Origin: Corynebacterium minutissimum
GTDB lineage: Bacteria; Actinomycetota; Actinomycetes; Mycobacteriales; Mycobacteriaceae
DNA length: 64,000 nt
NCBI RefSeq assembly: GCF_000988205.1
Contig: NZ_LAYQ01000001.1
Coordinates: 62,001-126,000 of the forward strand
Direction of reading: 5' to 3'
The notes beneath the pieces were generated by a model. The model saw only the letters and a program-made list of their open reading frames with translations, was not told where the DNA came from and did no database searches. Positions 62,651 through 64,000 of this stretch are shown one piece after another. Position numbers and translations under genes: made by a program. Within the stretch, counting starts at the first letter, position 1. The number at the start of each line of letters is the position of its first letter.

Positions 62651-63874
62651 TTAAGCCCACTGCGCGTGGACGAGGAAGTGGGCAGCATCGTGAGCGATGC
62701 GGCGGGTTTCCTCCACATCCTCACCGACGACGTTGACGTGGCCGATCTTGCGGCCCGGCTGGTGGTCCTTGCCATAGAGGTGGACCTTCGCCTCTGGGTA
62801 GCGCTCCATGACTTCACGGACGCGCTGCGGCATGGGCATCTGCGGATCTTCTTCGGCACCCAGCACATTGGTCATGACGGTGACCGGCGCTAGGGCTGCG
62901 GTGGAGCCGAGCGGCAGGTCCAGCACGGCGCGCAAGTGCTGCTCGAACTGGGAGGTCACGCAACCATCCTGGGTCCAGTGGCCGGTGTTGTGTGGGCGCA
63001 TCGCCAGCTCGTTGACGGCGATGTCTTCTGCCACGCATACTCCCGGCGCACCGGAGGCGGACGCAATGATGGAGCCGGCGTCTTGCTTCGTCGCAAAGGC
63101 GAAGAGCTCCACTGCAAGCACGCCAGTCACGCCGAGCTCGGTAGCTACCTTGATGCCTACCTGCATGGCACGCTCTGCCAACTCCGGGGACAGGTTCGGG
63201 GCGGGTGCGAACGCTTCTGCACAGATACCATCTCGTTGCACGGACTCGGTGACCGGCCAAGCCTTCACTTCGCCGGAGGGGCGGCGGGCGACGAGCACGG
63301 ACAGCTCGCGGGTAAGGGCCACTTTTTCCTCAGCCATCAGCGGGGTGCCTGCCGCGAGAAGTTCTTCTACCAGCGGCTCCAGCTCCTCCGCAGAGGGGAA
63401 CCACACGCCATGGCCGTCGTAGCCGCCGCGGCGGGCTTTGAGGCACACGTGATCGTCGACAAGCGCGGCAAAATCCCGCGCATCCTCCACCGAGTCGATA
63501 GCAGCAAAGCGTGGCACCGGGGCGCCCAGCTCGGCCAGCTTCTGGCGCATGAGCAGCTTGTCCTGCGCGTTGAGGAGGGCGGAAGGCTGGGGCTGGACGT
63601 TGAGACCGTCGGCGATGAGCGCCTGGACGTGCTCCGTGGGGACGTGCTCGTGCTCAAAAGTAATCGCGTCCGCGCCTTCCGCAGCGGCGGTGAGCACGTT
63701 GAGATCGTGGTAGTCACCGAGAACGACGTCCGGGATCACCTGGGCGGCGGACTTGTCTGGCGCGGAGGCCAGCACGCGCAGGTGGATGTCGAGCTCCGCG
63801 GCGGCCGGCTGCATCATGCGTGCAAGCTGGCCGTCTCCATAAACAGTAACGAGGGGTTTGTGTTGTTCACTCAC
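62651..63874 (-). CDS. purK: N5-carboxyaminoimidazole ribonucleotide synthetase
   Basis: The ATP-grasp enzyme carboxylates AIR to N5-CAIR. Visible are VTVYGDGQLARMM at the N-terminus, ITFEHEHVP, LKARRGGYDGHGVW (ATP lid), and MRPHNTGHWTQDGCVTSQFEQH. I chose GTG 63874 (VSEQHKPLVTV; 407 residues), because the upstream ATG 63913 would overlap the start of the divergent budA gene. It is followed by purE. Confidence 0.95.
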   Translation of the reverse strand: MSEQHKPLVTVYGDGQLARMMQPAAAELDIHLRVLASAPDKSAAQVIPDVVLGDYHDLNVLTAAAEGADAITFEHEHVPTEHVQALIADGLNVQPQPSALLNAQDKLLMRQKLAELGAPVPRFAAIDSVEDARDFAALVDDHVCLKARRGGYDGHGVWFPSAEELEPLVEELLAAGTPLMAEEKVALTRELSVLVARRPSGEVKAWPVTESVQRDGICAEAFAPAPNLSPELAERAMQVGIKVATELGVTGVLAVELFAFATKQDAGSIIASASGAPGVCVAEDIAVNELAMRPHNTGHWTQDGCVTSQFEQHLRAVLDLPLGSTAALAPVTVMTNVLGAEEDPQMPMPQRVREVMERYPEAKVHLYGKDHQPGRKIGHVNVVGEDVEETRRIAHDAAHFLVHAQWA

Positions 63875-63898
63875 TCTTTCAATACTAGCCTTGGGGCC

Positions 63899-64000
63899 AT
63901 GATCGTCCGGCATACCATCTTTCAGAACTCCCTCATGACCGCGCTGTTGGATGGCATTTACGACGGCGAAATGACCATCGGCGAGCTCTTGGGCAAGGGC
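63899..64000 (+). CDS. budA: Alpha-acetolactate decarboxylase, N-terminal part
   Basis: The 34 visible codons begin MIVRHTIFQNSLMTALLDG and continue YDGEMTIGELLGKG, the N-terminal pattern of acetolactate decarboxylase, which makes acetoin from acetolactate. The gene is cut by the window end. ATG 63899 is only 24 bases from the purK GTG on the other strand and has only a weak GGGG upstream, so the message may be leaderless. Confidence 0.75.
   Translation, partial: MIVRHTIFQNSLMTALLDGIYDGEMTIGELLGKG

Overview
The window is a stretch of a Corynebacterium chromosome. The evidence is high GC, many GTG starts, and gene orders shared (from memory) with C. glutamicum and M. tuberculosis: mscL / mogA-like / pepD / mprB / mprA; rpmF-rpmE2 facing rpmB-rpmG-rpsN-rpsR next to amtR; purH-purN-perM; csm-pgi-lhr-cysQ-thyA-folA. 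The species cannot be fixed from the sequence alone.

Layout. 0.4-5.8 kb: mechanosensitive channel, a MoaB/MogA-like protein, and an envelope-stress module (HtrA-type protease PepD with the MprB/MprA two-component system). 6-8 kb: two divergent operons of ribosomal proteins, the L31, L33, S14 and S18 being cysteine-poor (zinc-independent) forms. 8.2-9.8 kb: a DUF294-like gene and the nitrogen regulator AmtR. 9.8-15.5 kb: an accessory cluster with a Hanks-type Ser/Thr kinase, an FHA-like protein with a C-terminal helix-turn-helix, a beta-lactamase-fold lipoprotein and three single-pass membrane proteins. 15.7-19.4 kb: purH, purN and perM. 20-26 kb: two secreted M23 peptidases flanking a PadR regulator/ABC (FtsX-type) exporter. 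26-43 kb: pcrA, chorismate mutase, a secreted serine protease, pgi, HNH endonuclease, YccF, Nei2, LldD, Lhr, CysQ, ThyA, FolA, a mycoredoxin-like protein and tRNA-Arg(CCT).

43.2-56.4 kb looks like an accessory iron island. Just after tRNA-Arg lie an IS481-type transposase tail and a double DtxR-like palindrome. These precede an ECF transporter (S, T and double A subunits) and a pair of IrtAB/YbtPQ-like ABC proteins. A truncated DUF1990 gene, a tandem-repeat protein and a FecBCDE-type siderophore importer follow. The importer's binding-protein gene has lost its 5' end to an IS3-family element. A tRNA 3' fragment with its own terminator marks the right edge. 56.4-64 kb returns to ordinary genes: acyl-CoA dehydrogenase/TetR, an ECF sigma factor with a putative anti-sigma partner, an RNase H-domain protein, YdcF-like, purE, purK and the start of budA.

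A caution for every reader: at least eleven interruptions, including in pgi and lhr, are single-base losses that all shift the frame the same way. This points to a consensus-sequence error mode more than to genuine gene decay. Genes affected are listed as pseudogene but are probably intact in the organism.
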